A DNA stretch of 64,000 bases, taken from contig NZ_JASPHQ010000008.1 in NCBI RefSeq assembly GCF_030227225.1, positions 1 through 64,000 on the forward strand, read 5' to 3'. The position numbers were made by a program, and so were the translations under genes. The DNA is from Corynebacterium rhinophilum. GTDB taxonomy: Bacteria; Actinomycetota; Actinomycetes; Mycobacteriales; Mycobacteriaceae. Shown one piece after another: positions 63,352 through 64,000 of this stretch (position 1 is its first letter; each line of letters begins with the position of its first letter). The notes under the pieces are model-generated. The model ran no database searches, was not told the origin of the DNA, and worked only from the letters and a program-made list of their open reading frames with translations.

Positions 63352-64000
63352 GAGTATAGCGCAGTTTCCGGCATTAAGGTACTAGATCGTGCAATGGCCA
63401 TCATGATGGCCGCGGCAAACCATCCATCGACCCTTAATGAGTTATGTGAAACCACGGGACTACCTCGAGCAACGACACACAGGCTAGCCACCGCGTTAGA
63501 GGCACACCGCATCCTCGTGCGTACCCCTGAAGGAAAGTGGAAGGCCGGTCCCGCGCTTCCCGGCAACCGCGATCACATCTTAGAAGTCGCAGGCCCCATC
63601 ATGGACCAACTCCTCAACCGTACCGGTGAGTCCATTCAGCTCTATGAATTCACGGGAACCACCCGCACCTGCATTGCCACCCGCGAACCCAAGTCCGGCC
63701 TACACAACGTGGTTCCGGTGGGGAGACAGCTACCACTAACCTCCGGCTCTGCAGCACGCATCATCGCCGGCTTCGTAGACTTCCCCCTCGACGCCGCGCA
63801 ATTCAGCTCCGCCGATGTAGAAGCCGCCCGCCGCCAAGGCTATGCAGAATCCATCGAAGAACGCGAAGCGGGCCTAGCCTCCATTTCCGCTCCCGTCTTC
63901 GATTCTTCCGGCGTTTTTCGCGCAGCGCTATCAATCTCCGGTTCTGCTGAGCGCTTTCGCCCCTCGCCCGCCAAGAAATATGCCCACCTGCTCACCTCCG
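63346..64000 (+). CDS. ltbR: IclR-family regulator LtbR (truncated by the window edge)
   Basis: The first 218 codons of a regulator that in C. glutamicum represses leucine and tryptophan genes. Residues 29-47 form the recognition helix-turn-helix (TLNELCETTGLPRATTHRL); from about 75 on comes the IclR effector-binding domain (GESIQLYEF near 94, LTSGSAARII near 132). The ATG lies 7 bases after a TAGATT -10 box with no ribosome-binding site, which points to a leaderless mRNA. The frame stays open to base 64000, so the C-terminus is outside the window. Confidence 0.92.
   Translation, partial: MGEYSAVSGIKVLDRAMAIMMAAANHPSTLNELCETTGLPRATTHRLATALEAHRILVRTPEGKWKAGPALPGNRDHILEVAGPIMDQLLNRTGESIQLYEFTGTTRTCIATREPKSGLHNVVPVGRQLPLTSGSAARIIAGFVDFPLDAAQFSSADVEAARRQGYAESIEEREAGLASISAPVFDSSGVFRAALSISGSAERFRPSPAKKYAHLLTS

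Overview
The window is a core chromosomal segment of an actinobacterium, almost certainly a Corynebacterium. The evidence is gene order and protein character: pheS-pheT followed by argC-J-B-D-F-R-G-H, then tyrS; infC-rpmI-rplT beside uvrA; rpsA-ptsG-coaE-uvrB; polA; leuC-leuD divergent from an IclR-type ltbR; a corynebacterial EIIBCA glucose permease; many GTG starts and leaderless promoters. No mobile element, CRISPR array, prophage or obvious foreign island was seen. The species cannot be named from this stretch alone.

Left part (1-7.9 kb): tyrS and a small Trm112-like gene on the minus strand, then a plus-strand thiamin operon (thiC-thiE-thiO-thiS-thiG-thiF) behind a TPP riboswitch, ending at a clear terminator. 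It makes the thiazole and pyrimidine moieties and joins them. thiL, for the last phosphorylation, lies 48 kb away. Next (7.9-16.5 kb) is the complete arginine cluster on the minus strand, read from argC to argH, with an ARG-box-like palindrome upstream of argC. It is followed by pheT-pheS, a SpoU-type RNA methyltransferase and a TM2 protein.

Middle part (21.8-45 kb): the IF3/L35/L20 operon, whose infC appears to start at an AUC codon behind a structured leader; a lipoprotein with class A beta-lactamase/PBP-like motifs; uvrA; a metallo-hydrolase; a DoxX-like protein with a repetitive charged tail; a HelR/HelD RNA-polymerase-recycling helicase; two universal stress proteins; uvrB; coaE; ptsG; rpsA; a methyltransferase, an RDD protein, an AlkZ-like HTH_42 protein and polA. 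A tRNA with a CAA anticodon but a short variable loop follows.

Right part (45-64 kb): a translationally coupled operon of a DUF368 (PopT-type polyprenyl-phosphate transporter) gene and a polar amino acid ABC importer; then a long minus-strand run thiL-ung-DAK2/FakA-like-recG-biotinyl domain-rsmD-coaD-TauE; a duplicated DUF3515 protein; ddl and gpsA; a MutT1-like Nudix-phosphatase; a membrane protein; leuD-leuC; and a truncated ltbR at the right edge. The 52-bp leuC-ltbR gap carries two direct repeats resembling the known LtbR operator.

Most of the window is ordinary housekeeping. I see no wholly new multi-gene system. The points most worth a second look are the short-variable-arm CAA tRNA, the AUC-started infC with its leader, the DUF368-amino acid transporter coupling, the DoxX/repeat/basic-tail protein, the tandem DUF3515, the ThiF-rhodanese lacking zinc cysteines, and several regulatory sites.
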